The notes beneath the pieces were generated by a model. The model worked only from the letters and a program-made list of their open reading frames with translations, ran no database searches and was not told the DNA's origin. Shown piece by piece: positions 1 through 12,160 of a stretch of 64,000 bases of DNA (position 1 is its first letter; each line of letters starts with the position of its first letter). This DNA is from Catonia carolina (taxonomy: Eukaryota; Arthropoda; Insecta; Hemiptera; Achilidae): positions 80,385,325 through 80,449,324 of the forward strand of contig JAQMRL010000002.1 of NCBI GenBank assembly GCA_035578175.1, read 5' to 3'. The position numbers were made by a program, and so were the translations under genes.

Positions 1-190
1 AATGGCTGAATCATTTAAGAACAGAAGAGGTAGAGGTGTACTGTGACACTAATCAGAGTTATCTCCTCTGAAAGTATTGAATTTTATTATACAGGTAGAC
101 CCTGTGTGGTGAATGAAGTGAAGGTGTCATTTGCAGAGTGGAAAATATGTGCTTTTCAGAGGGCCCGACATGCTGATAAGCATACTTTTC
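1..190 (+). repeat. Repeat A copy (truncated by window start)
   Basis: Matches the middle of repeat A, from the gaatcatttaagaacagaag stretch to the cagagggcccgacatgctga stretch. It then breaks off and joins a LINE 3' end. Any open frame across the join is a chimera, not a gene. Confidence 0.7.
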
Positions 191-192
191 AT

Positions 193-322
193 ATTAGAAT
201 ATGTAAAGCAAATTATAAAAGATGTAGGGTGTTACAGGTATGTAGATATGAAACGACTTGTGCAAGAGGGAACAGCTTGGAGAACTGCATTAAACCAGTT
301 GAGAGACTGATGACAAAAACAT
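193..322 (+). pseudogene. LINE 3' end, last ~40 codons
   Basis: Homologous to the 3' end of the LINE at 45242-45752: both carry the terminal MKRL..RTGW/AWRTA motif of the reverse-transcriptase ORF, ending in gagagactgatgacaaaaa with an A-run. 5'-truncated, as is usual after target-primed reverse transcription. Confidence 0.6.
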
Positions 323-509
323 AGTGATTATATGAATTAATTAATGTGTGTAATAATATTGAAAGTGTGGATCACATGCGAATACACGCGGCCTGTTCCT
401 AGAATATATTTTCTGGTAGGCCGTAAGGATCACAGATTTCCTGACCATTTTTTTTTATTTATCTGACATTTCATTAACTTCTTTCTTTTAAGTTATATAC
501 TCAATATAA

Positions 510-1582
510 CGGGTGTTTCAAAAAGGACGTACTTTGAAGTTTAAGGGTTAATATTTTCTGCATAGGGAATATTTTTTCCCCCCAAATAACAGTTGGCACT
601 ACCGTACTCATTGTTGACCTATTGTGTATTACTGACATGTCTAGTGCTATCCCGGTATTCATTTGTGTCTATATAAGTTCAAACATGGTTTTTTCAAAGG
701 ATGAACGTGTTTTTATTATTGAAAGTTATTGCACATATAAATCTTACGAACGAGTGAAAGACGAGTTCCAGTTAAAATATTCCAATTCTTAAGTACCTAA
801 TAACACCACAATATCATATACAGTATTGTCGTTGGATACGTCCCTTGTTAATGACAACGGTATTGAAATATTGGATCGTGTTTATTTCAGTGACGAAGCA
901 TGGTTCCACTTGGATGGTTACATCAACAGCCAAAACTGCCAGATATGGAGCGCTCATAATCCTCACACATTTCATGAACGTCCACTACACGCACGTAAAA
1001 TTGGTGTTTGGTGTGCGATCTCCCGGCGTCGTATTGTTGGGCCTTTATTTTTTGACACATCTGTAGATGGTGTGGTGTACCGCAACTTAACTGAACAATT
1101 TATAGCGTTGATAGAATTAAATAATCGAGATTGTTGGTTTCAGCAGGATAACGCAACGTGCGATACTTCTACTGAAACGCTGAATATGTTACGAGAATTT
1201 TTTGGCCATCATGATATATCAAAAGGATTGTGGCCACCAAGATCCCCAGATCTTACTCCTGCAGATTTTTTTCTTTGGGGAAATTTAAAGAGTAAGGTTT
1301 TTAAAAACAATTCTCATACAATTAAAGAATTGAAGGCTAATATTGAAAGTGAGATTACAAACATTAATGAGCAAACACTACGAAAAGTGGCTGCAAATGT
1401 TATGAAACAAGTCCGAACTTGCATTACAAGTGGAGGAAGTCATTTTGAACATTTATTGTGAAATTTTAAAGGTAATCTGAATGTTATAAAGGTAATAATT
1501 TCATACCGTATAATTTATAATTACTTAATGAAATACATTAGCGTTCTCAAACTTCGAAGTGCGTCCTTTTTGAAACACCATT
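510..1582 (+). mobile_element. Mariner-like element with shortened transposase
   Basis: Terminal inverted repeats GGTGTTTCAAAAAGGACG are seen at both ends (near 511 and, inverted, near 1579). The transposase pseudogene lies between them. No clear TA duplication is readable at the left end, so the ends are accurate only to a few bases. Confidence 0.8.
685..1461 (+). pseudogene. Mariner-family transposase, internal deletion
   Basis: An N-terminal helix-turn-helix segment (MVFSKDERVFIIESYCTYKS) runs into a stop near 791. The catalytic domain resumes from about 826 with VYFSDEAWFHLDGYINSQNC, FQQDNATC and PPRSPDLTPADFFLWGNL. The three acidic residues are present, and I count 38 residues between the second and third. 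The linker between the DNA-binding and catalytic parts is missing, so the protein is probably not functional as it stands. Confidence 0.75.
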
Positions 1583-2169
1583 ATTATGATATGTTATTGA
1601 TAATATTTAGTGCGGCCCCTGGTGTAAATTTACTAATTATGATGTGGCTTACCCTTATAAATTGCGGCAGCCAACTTGTTAAAATTAAAACTAATTACAT
1701 CTTCAAAAAATTCTATACAAAAGAAAAACAAGCATTAAACACTAATGAACTTATAATTAATTTGTGTACGATACCATAACAGGTTTATTGTGTAGGCTAG
1801 AGGGTTAAACAATAAAAATAAAAGATTTTTATATTCTACAAATATCAGTGGTGATAAAATTTCATGTTATTTATTTCTCCTGGAAGAACAATATATGTAT
1901 ACGTATTTATTTCACTACATGTAATTTCAATAGAAGCTTGTACATGTTCCCTCTAGTTGCCACCTCCTTCTTATGCTGAGTAGTCAACATTGGTAGTATT
2001 GGTTGTTAGAAAAGTATTCCTCTAAAATGTGATCAGTGTTATTGTATAATCCTATTTAAGTTTATATACACCACGTTCATCGTTGACAGGTACTGCAGTA
2101 CGCTTTAATCTCTTGTGCACTGAACTGGTGAATTTCTTTGTACTAAAATATAAACAGCCTTACATTTTA
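1583..2169. other. AT-rich spacer, nothing recognised
   Basis: No coding sequence, tandem repeat or terminal inverted repeat recognised. Confidence 0.5.
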
Positions 2170-2565
2170 TGCCCATAACCGACAGGTGAATTGTCAAATT
2201 ATTTACACTCAATCTATTAGTTGCAGGGCTAAAATAAATAGTTGTGTTTTTTATCACATGGTTAGCCAATTAAATGACTGAATCATTTAAGAAGAGAAGA
2301 GGTAGAGGTGTACTGTGACACTAATCAGAGTTATCTCCTCTAAAAGTAATGGGTTTCATTATACAGCCAGATCCTGTGGTGAATGAAGTAAAGGTGTTAT
2401 TTGCAGTGTGGAAAATATGTGCTTTTCAGAGGGCCTGGCATGCTGATAAGCGAACTTTTCCACTCGGTGAGTTGTGGCAATGGTAAACCACCTCACTCCT
2501 CGTTTTACTTAGTAAAACCTCTACACGTTTAAACCAGCCAACCAGGCTGATGACCTAAACAACAC
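2170..2565 (+). repeat. Repeat A, near full length
   Basis: Starts with tgcccataaccgacagg and ends with the diagnostic gctgatgacctaaacaac. About 395 bp. This copy shows no clear target duplication. Confidence 0.85.
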
Positions 2566-2672
2566 TGCAGAATATAATACAATCTAATTAATCGACTAAA
2601 ACTGTATAACTCAGCATGACATTGGACTATGAAAAGTGTTTATTTTGACATTAAAGTAATACTTAAATATGA

Positions 2673-2912
2673 ATAAGGCCTTCGGGCCAGCCCAGTCAAT
2701 CAGCTGGTAGAAAGTCGCTATTATTTGTTAAGTAACACTGGTTTGGCAAGCAACTTTGTATGGTGACCAGTTGACAGCCATCCATGAAGAAACTCTACTG
2801 GGGGTCCCTGTTCAAACTCATCTCTAATCTACGGCAAAAACGATCAAATTGGGTGGTTGTCAACAATGCACAGTTCCCGATAACAAAATAAAAGCTAAAA
2901 AAAAAAAAAAAA
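2673..2912 (+). repeat. Repeat L with poly(A) tail
   Basis: A ~220-bp unit beginning ggccttcgggccagcccagt and ending in a run of A. A second copy is at 59315-59556. The A-tail suggests a retroposon; no tRNA-like promoter boxes were recognised. Confidence 0.7.
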
Positions 2913-3092
2913 ATTTATGAATAAAAGTAAAAATAGATGGTGGTTCATATTACGCGTATAACTCATTTGATTATAATCAAGAGTAAGTATGGGTGTACAA
3001 ATACACTAAACAAACTGATGCAACCACTTCCCAAGATGTGCAAGACGTGCAAAGACATGTTACGGAAGCTTCTATTGATATTACGTATAGTA

Positions 3093-4071
3093 CAGAGTGA
3101 TTCAATAAGATGGAAACAATTTCAATAAGCTGTATTTCCTGAACTACATGTTATATTTTAATTCTGTAAATTACATTTGAAAGAGAAAGTTTTAAATTTT
3201 AATTTACATACATGAAAGTTTATAGATGTTCAATGTGTCCTCCTCCGGCTGCACGTACAACATCTAGATGGTAACTGAACTCATCCCAAACTCTCTGACG
3301 CATGTCTTGGGTCACTGAGTTGACTGCAGCTGTGATAGGATTCCTTAGTTAATTCAAATTGGTGGGAAGAGGTGGTATGTAAACTGCACTTTTCACGAAT
3401 CACCACAAGAAAAAGTCACAGGGTGTGAGATCTGGAGACCTCGGTGCCCAAAACTGAAGTGCAGAGTCGTCATTCGCCATGTGACCTATCCATCGTTGAC
3501 GTATGGATTCATTTAGGAAACGCCGAACATTGCGATGCCTATGGGGTGGAGCTCCGTCCTGCTGGAAAATGTAATCTCCTGAATCTTCATTCATTTGAGG
3601 AAATCCACCCCATTGGCATCGCAATGTTCGGCGTTTCCTAAATGAATCCATACGTCAACGATGGATAGGTCGCATGGCGAATGACGACTCTGCACTTCAG
3701 TTTTGGCCACCGAGGTCTCCAGATCTCACACCCTGTGACTTTTTCTTGTGGGGGTTCGTGAAAAGTGCAGTTTACATACCACCTCTTCCCACCAATTTGA
3801 ATGAACTAAGGAATCGTATTACAGCTGCAGTCAACTCAGTGACCCAAGACATGCGTCAGAGAGTTTGGGATGAGTTCAGTTACCGTCTAGATGTTGTATG
3901 TGCAGCCGGAGGAGGACACATTGAACATCTATAAACTTTCATGTAGGCCTATGTAAATTAAAATTTAAAACTTTCTCTTTCAAATGTAATTTACAGAATT
4001 AAAATATAACATGTAGGTAGTTCAGGAAATACAGCTTATTGAAATTGTTTCCATGTTATTGAATCACTCTG
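3093..4071. mobile_element. Fold-back mariner (palindromic, 979 bp)
   Basis: Flanked by TA, with ends CAGAGTGATTCAATAA on both sides. The left arm (to ~3551) and right arm (from ~3604) are inverted copies of the same mariner 3' half around a ~50-bp unique centre. Each arm contains the transposase C-terminus reading outward: minus strand 3651-3211, plus strand 3674-3934. Confidence 0.88.
3674..3934 (+). pseudogene. Mariner transposase C-terminal piece (right arm)
   Basis: Encodes FWPPRSPDLTPCDFFLWGFV and a C-terminal region ending GGGHIEHL. The left arm carries the same protein plus the second aspartate (FQQDGAPPHRHRNVRRFLNE) on the minus strand, with a stop after DFFLW. From the left arm I count 46 residues between the second and third aspartates, longer than the 41 usual for DD41D. 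Confidence 0.75.
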
Positions 4072-4863
4072 TATAGTAAGAGTTAATTTTCCATGACTAT
4101 TTATGACTTTTCACAACCAGGATATCCCTATATACACAAATAGACACACTGTATGGTGTATAAATGAACAAACCATTTTGTAAAGTTATTCAAGAGACTA
4201 TGATATACTGATGAAACCACTTTAGGTTCTTAGTTGTCTTATAAGTAAAAAGTCTTAATGGCTCAAACCAATCTTTTCAATGTTCAACTTTAACTGTAAG
4301 TATTATAATATTTCTTTACATATTTAAAAAGACACATGTTTATAAAGAAATCTTTACAGCAGAATGTTACGTACATAAATTTTTTTATTGAAATATATTT
4401 CAGTTTGTCAGTTATTCATTTCTAATATTTCTAGATTATTTTTTTATACTCGACATAGTATGTTTACTTCTGATCATGTGTTCAGTTACATTGGAGAATT
4501 TTCAGTTTCCTTTTTTATAGTTTGAATAGTGTTCTGTAAACCGTTTTTTAAAAATATCTGGTGGTTTTACCTATATATATATATATTTCATTACATTTAA
4601 TTTTATAAATTCCACATAATCCTACATAGGATGTTTGATATAATAATGTTTTTGTTATATTGCTCAAAATGATGGCAGTGACAAAAAATTCATTTAGTTT
4701 CAATATTATTATAAAAAGAGATGAAATTCTTTTTGGTTTTATTTAAAATTACATTCTAACAATCAGTAGAGTAGTAACATTTTATAATATTATAATATTT
4801 ACAAAAATAAAAACCATTATAATTATTATAATATAGTTATTATTATAATATATTTAATATATA
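4072..4863. other. AT-rich spacer, nothing recognised
   Basis: Very AT-rich with short (TA)n and ataatt runs. No feature supported. Confidence 0.5.
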
Positions 4864-5913
4864 CAGTAAAATCTCTCTATTGCGGAACTCTCTATAGCGG
4901 AAATCTCTCTTTAGCGGCATTATTTGCCGACCCCGACCCTTTCGTATACTACGATAATGTATTTAACTCTCGTTATAGCGGCACAAAAATCTCTCTATAG
5001 CGGCAAAACAATATCTTCAGGATATGGATTTAGACGTCTATGTAGGGGCAGACAATGACTTAGCCACTTCAGCAGATGTTGGCAATGATGCAATAATCGA
5101 AAATGTCTAATCGAAAAGCCCAAAACAACGAGCAAGAAAGTGAATGACGATGAAATGGAAACAGAAATGTTGTCCCTTCAAGTAAACAAGTACTACACGC
5201 TATTCTTGTTGTTTCCACGTACTGTCATTGCCAATATATAAATGAAAATTTACAAGTTTTAAACATTGAAAATGAGATTAAAGACATGTTTTATGAATTG
5301 AAAACGAAACAAAATTTACAACTTATTTTAAAAAATGAAATGTACTTCACAGTCATTGTTTCCTTAATAACAAAAAAATATATACTGTACTGTGTATTTT
5401 TTTATGTTTGTGTAGCCTATGTTTTAGGAGATTTTAATTGTATGTATCCTATGTTTATTACTGTTCAGTAAAAACCGAGTTTCAGTGCTAATTAATTTTA
5501 GGCTATCTATTACGGTATGTACTGTATGAATGATTATTGAAAAAAGTTCAATACGAAAAGTGAAATTCTATTGTTAAACATCAGTAACACAACATCTAAT
5601 AAAACCAGTTTGTATCCAAATTTGTTGTTAAGTTAATAACCTACACTTTATGTAGGTAATTAATTTAAATATCTCACTGTATTGAAGAAATCTACTGTAT
5701 TAAACATTCGTCATAAAGTTATCTATTCAGTAGTTTTTCAAAAACTTATTCCATGCACCATTTACATGTACGTATATAAGTTATTTTGTACAGAAAAATT
5801 AGTACTCCAACTTCCCTCCCACCGTTAATTATTCGCTCTCTCTATAACGGAACTCTCTTTATAGCGGCGGTATCTCATAGTCCCTTCAATTCCGCTATAG
5901 AGAGATTTTACTG
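4864..5913. mobile_element. Pogo/Tigger-type element, internally deleted
   Basis: TA-flanked terminal inverted repeats CAGTAAAATCTCTCTAT at both ends; further copies of ctctctatagcgg sit subterminally. The interior around 5023-5110 keeps a short acidic stretch (MDLDVYVGADNDLATSADVG) resembling the tail of Tigger transposases. The rest of the transposase is gone. Confidence 0.8.
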
Positions 5914-6373
5914 TATTATCAAATATATTATTATAATATAGTAAAAACCATTATAATTATTATAATATAGTTTTATTTATTTAATTTATGTAAAAACTTT
6001 GGCAGTTAATGTAGAATATAATTATGTTGATATTTATGGGTAAAATACCCAATTTTTTGGGTGACCTATTATTATTAAAACTAGGCTTAATAATAATTAT
6101 AATAATTTAAACTAACAAATATTTGACACCAAAGCAAGTTAACATTTATTATTAATATTGTAATATAATGTAGTATATTTAAGTAGCCACAGATCAAATT
6201 AAAAAAAGCATGGCAGCGCATTGTAACTTGATAAATTGGTGCCTACCATGCAAAACCTTATCAAGCTTACAACTCTAAATGAAAATAACATAAAATTCAA
6301 TCAATGATTTCCTCACAATAAATATATATTGGGTAATTTCGTTATTGGAAGAAAATAAAAACTTTGATATATA

Positions 6374-7130
6374 CGAGGGTTATCCAGAAATAACCTCCGT
6401 TTTAAAATAAAAAGTAAACGAGTGAAGATACAAAAACTTCATTATATACGTATTAAAACTACAGTTTTTCTCTATTTTTCGACATATTCGCCAAACAGAT
6501 TAAAGCACTTGTCGTACCTTGGAACATTCTTTGAAATACCCTCTGCATAAAAATCTGCCGCCTGTGAATGAAGCCAACCATTCACGGCGTTTTGAAGCTC
6601 TTCGACATTGGCGAACCGCTGAGATGCAAGCCACCGCTTCATGTTCGGGAACAGGTGAAAGTCACTAGGAGCCAAGTCCGGGCTGTATGGGGGATGATCG
6701 AAAACGTTCCATTTAAACTTGGGCAAAAGTTTATTTGTTCTTCGAGCTGTATGAGGGCGAGAAAACAAATTAACTTTTGGCCAAGTTTAAATGGGACGTT
6801 TTCGATCATCCCCCATACAGCCCGGTTTTGGCTCCTAGTGACTTTCACCTGTTCCCGAACATGAAGCGGTGGCTTGCATCTCAGCGGTTCGCCAATGTCG
6901 AAGAGCTTCAAAACGCCGTGAATGGTTGGCTACATTCACAGACGGCAGATTTTTATGCAGAGGGTATTTCAAAGACTATTCCAAGGTACGACAAGTGCTT
7001 GAATCTGTTTGGTGACTATATCGAAAAATAGAGAAAAACTGTAGTTTTAATATGTATAAAATAAAGTTTTTGTATCTTCACTCGTTTACTTTTTATTTCA
7101 AAACGGAGGTTATTTTCTGGATAACCCTCG
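6374..7130. mobile_element. Fold-back mariner (palindromic, 757 bp)
   Basis: TA-flanked ends CGAGGGTTATCCAGAAA (left) and CGAGGGTTATCCAGAAAA (right, inverted). The two arms are inverted copies of a mariner 3' half around a centre at ~6723-6780. Transposase C-terminus occurs on minus 6768-6472 and plus 6777-7031. Confidence 0.88.
6777..7031 (+). pseudogene. Mariner transposase C-terminal piece
   Basis: Encodes WDVFDHPPYSPVLAPSDFHL, the third catalytic aspartate block of DD34D mariners, then MKRWLASQRFANVEELQNAV. The opposite arm keeps the canonical YSPDLAPSDFHLF; this arm has SPV in place of SPD. The N-terminal two thirds are absent from both arms. Confidence 0.75.
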
Positions 7131-7140
7131 TATTTAGCTT

Positions 7141-7372
7141 GAATGAAAAAGTGGAGGAGTATTGAAATCAATGGAGGCAACATTTGGAATGGATGCCAGA
7201 GGAGAAAATACCTTTAAAAGTGATGGAATATGTTCCAGTTGGAAGAAGGGAGGTGAGAAGACCTCGAAGAAGATGGCAATAGTCGAGATGTATGGTGTTT
7301 GTGTAGATGTACAGAATGGTTTGTGAGTTCGGAACAGGCTTATGCCTAATCCTTGATAATAATAAGAAGAAG
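7141..7372 (+). repeat. LINE 3' end (very degraded)
   Basis: Contains the sort of sequence found at the end of reverse-transcriptase ORFs (VGRREVRRPRRRWQ-like) and ends ctaatccttgataataataagaagaagaag, a microsatellite-like tail. Assignment by pattern only. Confidence 0.45.
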
Positions 7373-8458
7373 AAGAGACAATTAGTACGTTAAAATTGAT
7401 GAAATCTGTGGTAACGTTTCACACAGAATTATTTATGAAATTGTGAAAGACGATTTGTATTATGCGAAAATTTGTGCAACGTGGGTCCCTTGCATTCTTA
7501 CTGATAAACAAAAAACCAAGCGTATGGCTACAGCATTGATATTTTTGACACGTTATTCTATTGAAGACTATTGAAAAAAATATATGACACGTTCCAATAT
7601 ACCATTTATAAATTTCACAACATTAGCGCAGAGTTTCAAATAAGAATATCTGAAATTTAATATTACATTAAATATATTTCAAAATAATTCCAAGCACAAA
7701 TTTTTCACATCAAACATGTTACAACATTTTAGAAATTTAAAAAAAATTCATTTTTTTGTTAATTTTTCATAAAAAATTTCTTAAGGAAGAAAATAACATT
7801 ATAAAAAATATTGAATAAATAATGAACCTTGCCTTATACAAAGAATTACAAAAGCTACATACATATTATTTTATTAAAATAATGTATTAAAAACAGCATT
7901 TAAAATACAATCATGATACAATATATTTATAATAATATATATTAAAATATAAATCACTAAATACGTATTGTATAATACGTAGTATTTTAAAGATATTTTA
8001 CATAAATGCAATGGATTACGAATACATTAAACGATTTAAAAATCGTTTAAAAATTGGACATACACATTTCAGATTATTTTTATTATTATCATTATATACA
8101 TACATAAGACTATTATACAAATATAAATAAATGAATGATAAAAATACAAAAATTATTTTAAATTGAAATAAATTTTAAGTTAAAACAATTTTATCACAAT
8201 AATAAATAGATATGCTGATATTACGATAAGAAACTGTCATTAAAATACAATCGTATTAAAAACTGCATATAATTTATTATTTTAAATGCATGCAAGAGAA
8301 AACGTAATAGGAATTTTTAACTAAAATTTAAATAATTTTAAGTGTTTTTAAAGTTGATTATCAACATTTTGGTTGTAAATGATTTTTGGTACAATGTTGT
8401 TCGATTTTGAAGATACAAGTTTTTCAATTATTTGCACTCTATCTGCTATTTCTAGGGC
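7373..8458. other. AT-rich stretch, short mariner fragment at 7370-7560
   Basis: 7370-7560 contains frame fragments like ICATWVPCILTDKQKTKRMA, reminiscent of the linker of mariner transposases. The remainder to 8458 is AT-rich with nothing recognised. Confidence 0.35.
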
Positions 8459-8800
8459 TAAAAAATCTGGTGTGAAACACTCACACAACTTTCTTTTGTC
8501 AATGCAATTAATTAACAATAAACCTAACATTAGTAATAAAACATTAGACATAAACAAAAAAACTAACCTCAATAATAATAACCTAATTTTAATGATGAGT
8601 GAAAGACCCAACATGAAAATCTATCTCAGTTTAGCTTAAAAATACGGAAAATCACTCTTTCACACTAAACTAGGCTCTGTAGAGAAAAATGCTCTAAATA
8701 AAAGTTGTAGATCTTTTTATTTCCTATAAAATTGATTACATACATTTTGTCGTAAAATGCATAATAAGGCTGAAATCTTCAAAATCTTTAGTAAATGATT
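8459..8800 (-). repeat. Repeat J, 3' part
   Basis: Inverted match to the 3' end of repeat J: the hairpin end aatctggtgtgaaacactca, a stretch corresponding to aaaatacggaaaatcactct, then gctctgtagagaaaaatgct. Confidence 0.8.
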
Positions 8801-8914
8801 TTTGTAAAAGTGATTGGGGGAACGAGAGGTCTGTTATTCTTCTATCTGTAGAAAAAATAAAGCAAAATAATATTCATTTCTGAAAAAAATAATAAACCGG
8901 TAACGGGTTAAGAA

Positions 8915-9090
8915 TATATAAGAGAAACTGGTCCAACCAATAACTTCACATGCTAGTGAATAGACTTCCTCCACGAGGATGGAAATATAAATCTAGAAGG
9001 AAAAAAGGCTTGGGAAGACCTAAAAAGAGATGGATGCTGGAACAGACCATTGAGCTTAATCCTTGACAGATGATGATGATGATGATGAAC
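8915..9090 (+). repeat. LINE 3' end with (GAT)n tail
   Basis: Carries the RT-end pattern (kkGLGRPKKRWMLEQTIELN) followed by ccttgacagatgatgatgat. This tail type is typical of 5'-truncated non-LTR elements. Confidence 0.5.
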
Positions 9091-9269
9091 AACAATATAA
9101 ACAATACAGATCATCTTGGTGGTACAGTAGGTAGTATGATAAACTACAAAGTGAAAAGTTCAGGTTTGGATCCCCAGATAATAATCACAACAGTTCAAAA
9201 ACACCAACAACACAGACTTATGGCTTGAGATATTGTAGCAATTTTATTCCAAGATAAATAATAATTAAA

Positions 9270-9500
9270 AAGGCCGCTTCCATGGCCCAATGGTTAGCAT
9301 GCTACACTGCAAAGTGAAGGTCCCACATTCGATTTCTGATCAGGGTATGGAACATTATTATAGTCATAAGAAAGTGAGAAAGGAATTCCCCTTCCACTCC
9401 AGATCCCGTGTAATTCTAGCCGAACCGCATAACAACGGCACCTTAAACGCCTCTACTACTCTGCCTGCCTCATATTATTAGCTACTACTATTATATTACA
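9270..9500 (+). repeat. SINE F, tRNA-like head
   Basis: The head resembles a tRNA: A-box-like ggcccaatggttagcatgct and a degraded B-box (cattcgatttc) about 40 bp later, followed by an unrelated body (gaattccccttccactccag). Not a functional tRNA: the arms do not pair fully. Confidence 0.45.
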
Positions 9501-9503
9501 TCA

Positions 9504-10093
9504 CCTAGGCGTCGTCATTTCTGAACAAAATACAGAAGTGACAGAAATACAAAATAGGCTAAATCTTGCAAACAGATGTTTCCACGCATGCAACAAACTT
9601 ATGTCTTCAAAATTGTTATCACGTACAACAAAAATAAAAATTTATAGAACAACTATCAGTCCAATATTGCTCTACGGAGCGGAGACATGGAAATTAGATA
9701 AAAGAGAGGAAAGGAAATTGATTGTATTTGAAAACAAGATCCTTAGAAAAATTTACGGACCTGTAAACGAGGGAGGAGAGTGGAGGAAAAGACACAACAG
9801 AGAACTTAGAGACCTTTATAGGGAGCCAGATGTGGTGTGTGAGTTCAAGTGTAAAAGAATTAGATGGGCTGGGCATGTTTTAAGAAGGAATGAGGACAGT
9901 AATCTTAACCAAGTGTTAAGAAGAAATGCTGAAGGACGACGACCGAGAGGAAGACCACGACGTAAATGGTGGAGTCAAGTGAGGGCCGATATAGAGAGAA
10001 TTGGAGCGACCGAGGAAGACGCGGGGCATCGAGAGAGGTGGAGAGGCTGTGTTGGTGCGGCTAAATATCTACTTAGATATGTGTGGCCATGGC

Positions 10094-10129
<36 letters not shown>

Positions 10130-10130
10130 C
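9504..10130 (+). pseudogene. 5'-truncated LINE: RT C-terminal region with (AAGT)n tail
   Basis: The open frame 9538-10098 encodes the thumb/C-terminal part of a non-LTR reverse transcriptase: LYGAETWKLDKREERKLIVF, then IRWAGHVLRRNEDSNLNQVL and RRPRGRPRRKWWSQVRADIE. It ends just before a (AAGT)n run at about 10095-10128. The catalytic YxDD motif lies in the missing 5' part. Clade not assigned. Confidence 0.75.
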
Positions 10131-10447
10131 TATTATAAGAAATGAAAACCAATGATAGACCAGGAGGTCCCTCTTTCACTTCCCGCTCAAAAAACGTTAT
10201 CACACTATTAATAATTTCACGACTTCGACTACGCAAAACTTGACCTTTTTTACCGACTTTATTTTTTCCCCTATTTTCTCTAATTTTATATGAACTCAGA
10301 ACTGAACTGAATCAACTAAAAAGTGAACAGGTTTTAATAATATAAGACACTACATTAGAAATTAAAATCCAATAAATAGCAATATAGTAAACGATAAAAA
10401 TAAATACATTAGATAGAACAACAAAGATAGATTATAACATTCGTGTA

Positions 10448-10703
10448 TAGTTCAGCCTCTCTTAGTTTGCTCCTAATGTAAACAAATAATGACGTCACTG
10501 AGCATGCGCGTTATATCAAAATGTGTACACGCTGATTAAAAAGTAACAACAAAATACTTTCAAAAGTATTTTGTATTTAAATACTTTTGAAAGTATTTTG
10601 TTGTTACTTTTTAATCAGCGTGTACACATTTTAATATAATGCGCATGCTCAGTGATGTCATTATTTGTTTACATTAGGAGCAAACTAAGAGAGGCTGGAC
10701 TAT
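10448..10703. mobile_element. Palindromic MITE (~256 bp)
   Basis: Near-perfect inverted repeat for its whole length: TAGTTCAGCCTCTCTTAG at the left, the inverted form at the right, and a centre at aagtattttgtatttaaatac. A longer, non-palindromic relative is at 26283-26597 with the same ends. Confidence 0.85.
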
Positions 10704-11544
10704 AGACTGGCCCAAGACACTGTCACGTCACTTTTTCCTTTTATACAATATTTTCACTGTACAACTTCAAACCCATCGTAGACACTAATAACCAAAATGT
10801 TGACCCAACTTAAAATTACTTAAAAAATAAAAAAAATAAAATAGTTAAATTAAAAAACTAAAAGATATTTTTTGTACTATTACATTGATTATTAATTTAA
10901 AATAGTACAATGTATAATTGCAACAAGACAGTATTTACTCCACAAAATTATTAATTTTTTTTTTAATTAAACCAACTTTTAATATGCAGTTTTTTAAGAA
11001 ATTTTTTTATAAAAATTTTTAAATTAATAACTAAAAAAAATTACTTTATTTTTTTAAGAATATTATATAATAAAAAAAATCAATTTACTGCAGGAATCTT
11101 TACAAAAATAAAAACAATTTAAATAATTAGAAATAAAATAATAATAAAAATAATAAAAAATATTATGAATCACAGGTTCAGCCTCAATACATTGTTTTTT
11201 TTTCATCTACAACCATGGTCAACTAGGCAACTAACTATTGTTTATCAAATCTACACAATCATTTAATTTAATTATATCATATAATACAAAAAACAACTAC
11301 ATTATAAATAATATAATTATAATAATAATAATAATAATAATAATAATTTACAATATTTATACCACACCAGGTACAACCACACTGTTATAATATTAAATTA
11401 TAATAATATAATTATAAAAATTAACAAATATTACAAAAATTTAAAATTATAAGACTAATAAGTGTTTTAATGTTCTTTTCACTGATTTAAACAACCTTGA
11501 TTTGTTCTGATATTCAAAAATAAGTATTTATAATGCATCCTGCA
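10704..11544. other. AT-rich spacer with (ATA)n run
   Basis: Extremely AT-rich; an (ataata)n microsatellite lies near 11315-11345. Nothing else recognised. Confidence 0.5.
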
Positions 11545-11944
11545 CTCTTCCCAAAACGGGCAGGTGGAGTGTTATTTTAATTGCACTCTATCTGTTTGGT
11601 CCAGGGCTAAAAAAAATATTTCTGTTTCTTATCACATAGTCAGCCACTTATATGACTGAACTATTTAAGAACAGAAGAGGTAGAGGTGTACTGTGACACT
11701 AATCAGAGTTACCTCCTCTGAAAGTAATGAATTTCACTATGCAGCCAGACCCTGTGGTGAATGAAGTGAAGGTGTCATTTGCAGGGTGGAAAGTGAGTGC
11801 TTTTCGGAGGGCCTGACATGCTGATAAGCATACTCTTTCAACTCAGTGAGGAAGGCACTGGTAAACCACCTTACTCTTCGTTTTTACTTAGTAAAATCTC
11901 TAGAGGTTCAAACCAGTCTTTCGGCTGTTGACCTAAATAACAAC
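11545..11944 (+). repeat. Repeat A, subfamily A2, with 13-bp target duplication
   Basis: Flanked by AATGCATCCTGCA at 11532-11544 and 11945-11957. Subfamily marker: cccaaaacgggcagg at the 5' end and ttaattgcactcta in place of ttatttacactcaa. Confidence 0.92.
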
Positions 11945-12037
11945 AATGCATCCTGCAGGTGGAAATCAATTCTATTTTATACACGTAATAAATTTATGAT
12001 TATTTAACCCTTTATAGGGGAGTAATCTCCCCATAAT

Positions 12038-12160
12038 TGAAAGGTGGAGTGTCAAATTATTTACACTCAATCTGTTCGTTGCAGGGCTAAAATAAATAGT
12101 TATGTTTCTTATCACATAGCCAGCCAATTAAACAACTGAATCATTTAAGAACTAGAAGTA
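12038..12160 (+). repeat. Repeat A, 5' part only
   Basis: Runs from aaaggtggagtgtcaaatta to tcatttaagaactagaag. The rest of repeat A is not found on the far side of the fold-back mariner. Confidence 0.75.

Noticed and set aside
43..324. 93-residue frame at the window start
   Set aside because: Runs across the join between repeat A and a LINE 3' end; only the last ~40 codons are LINE-derived.
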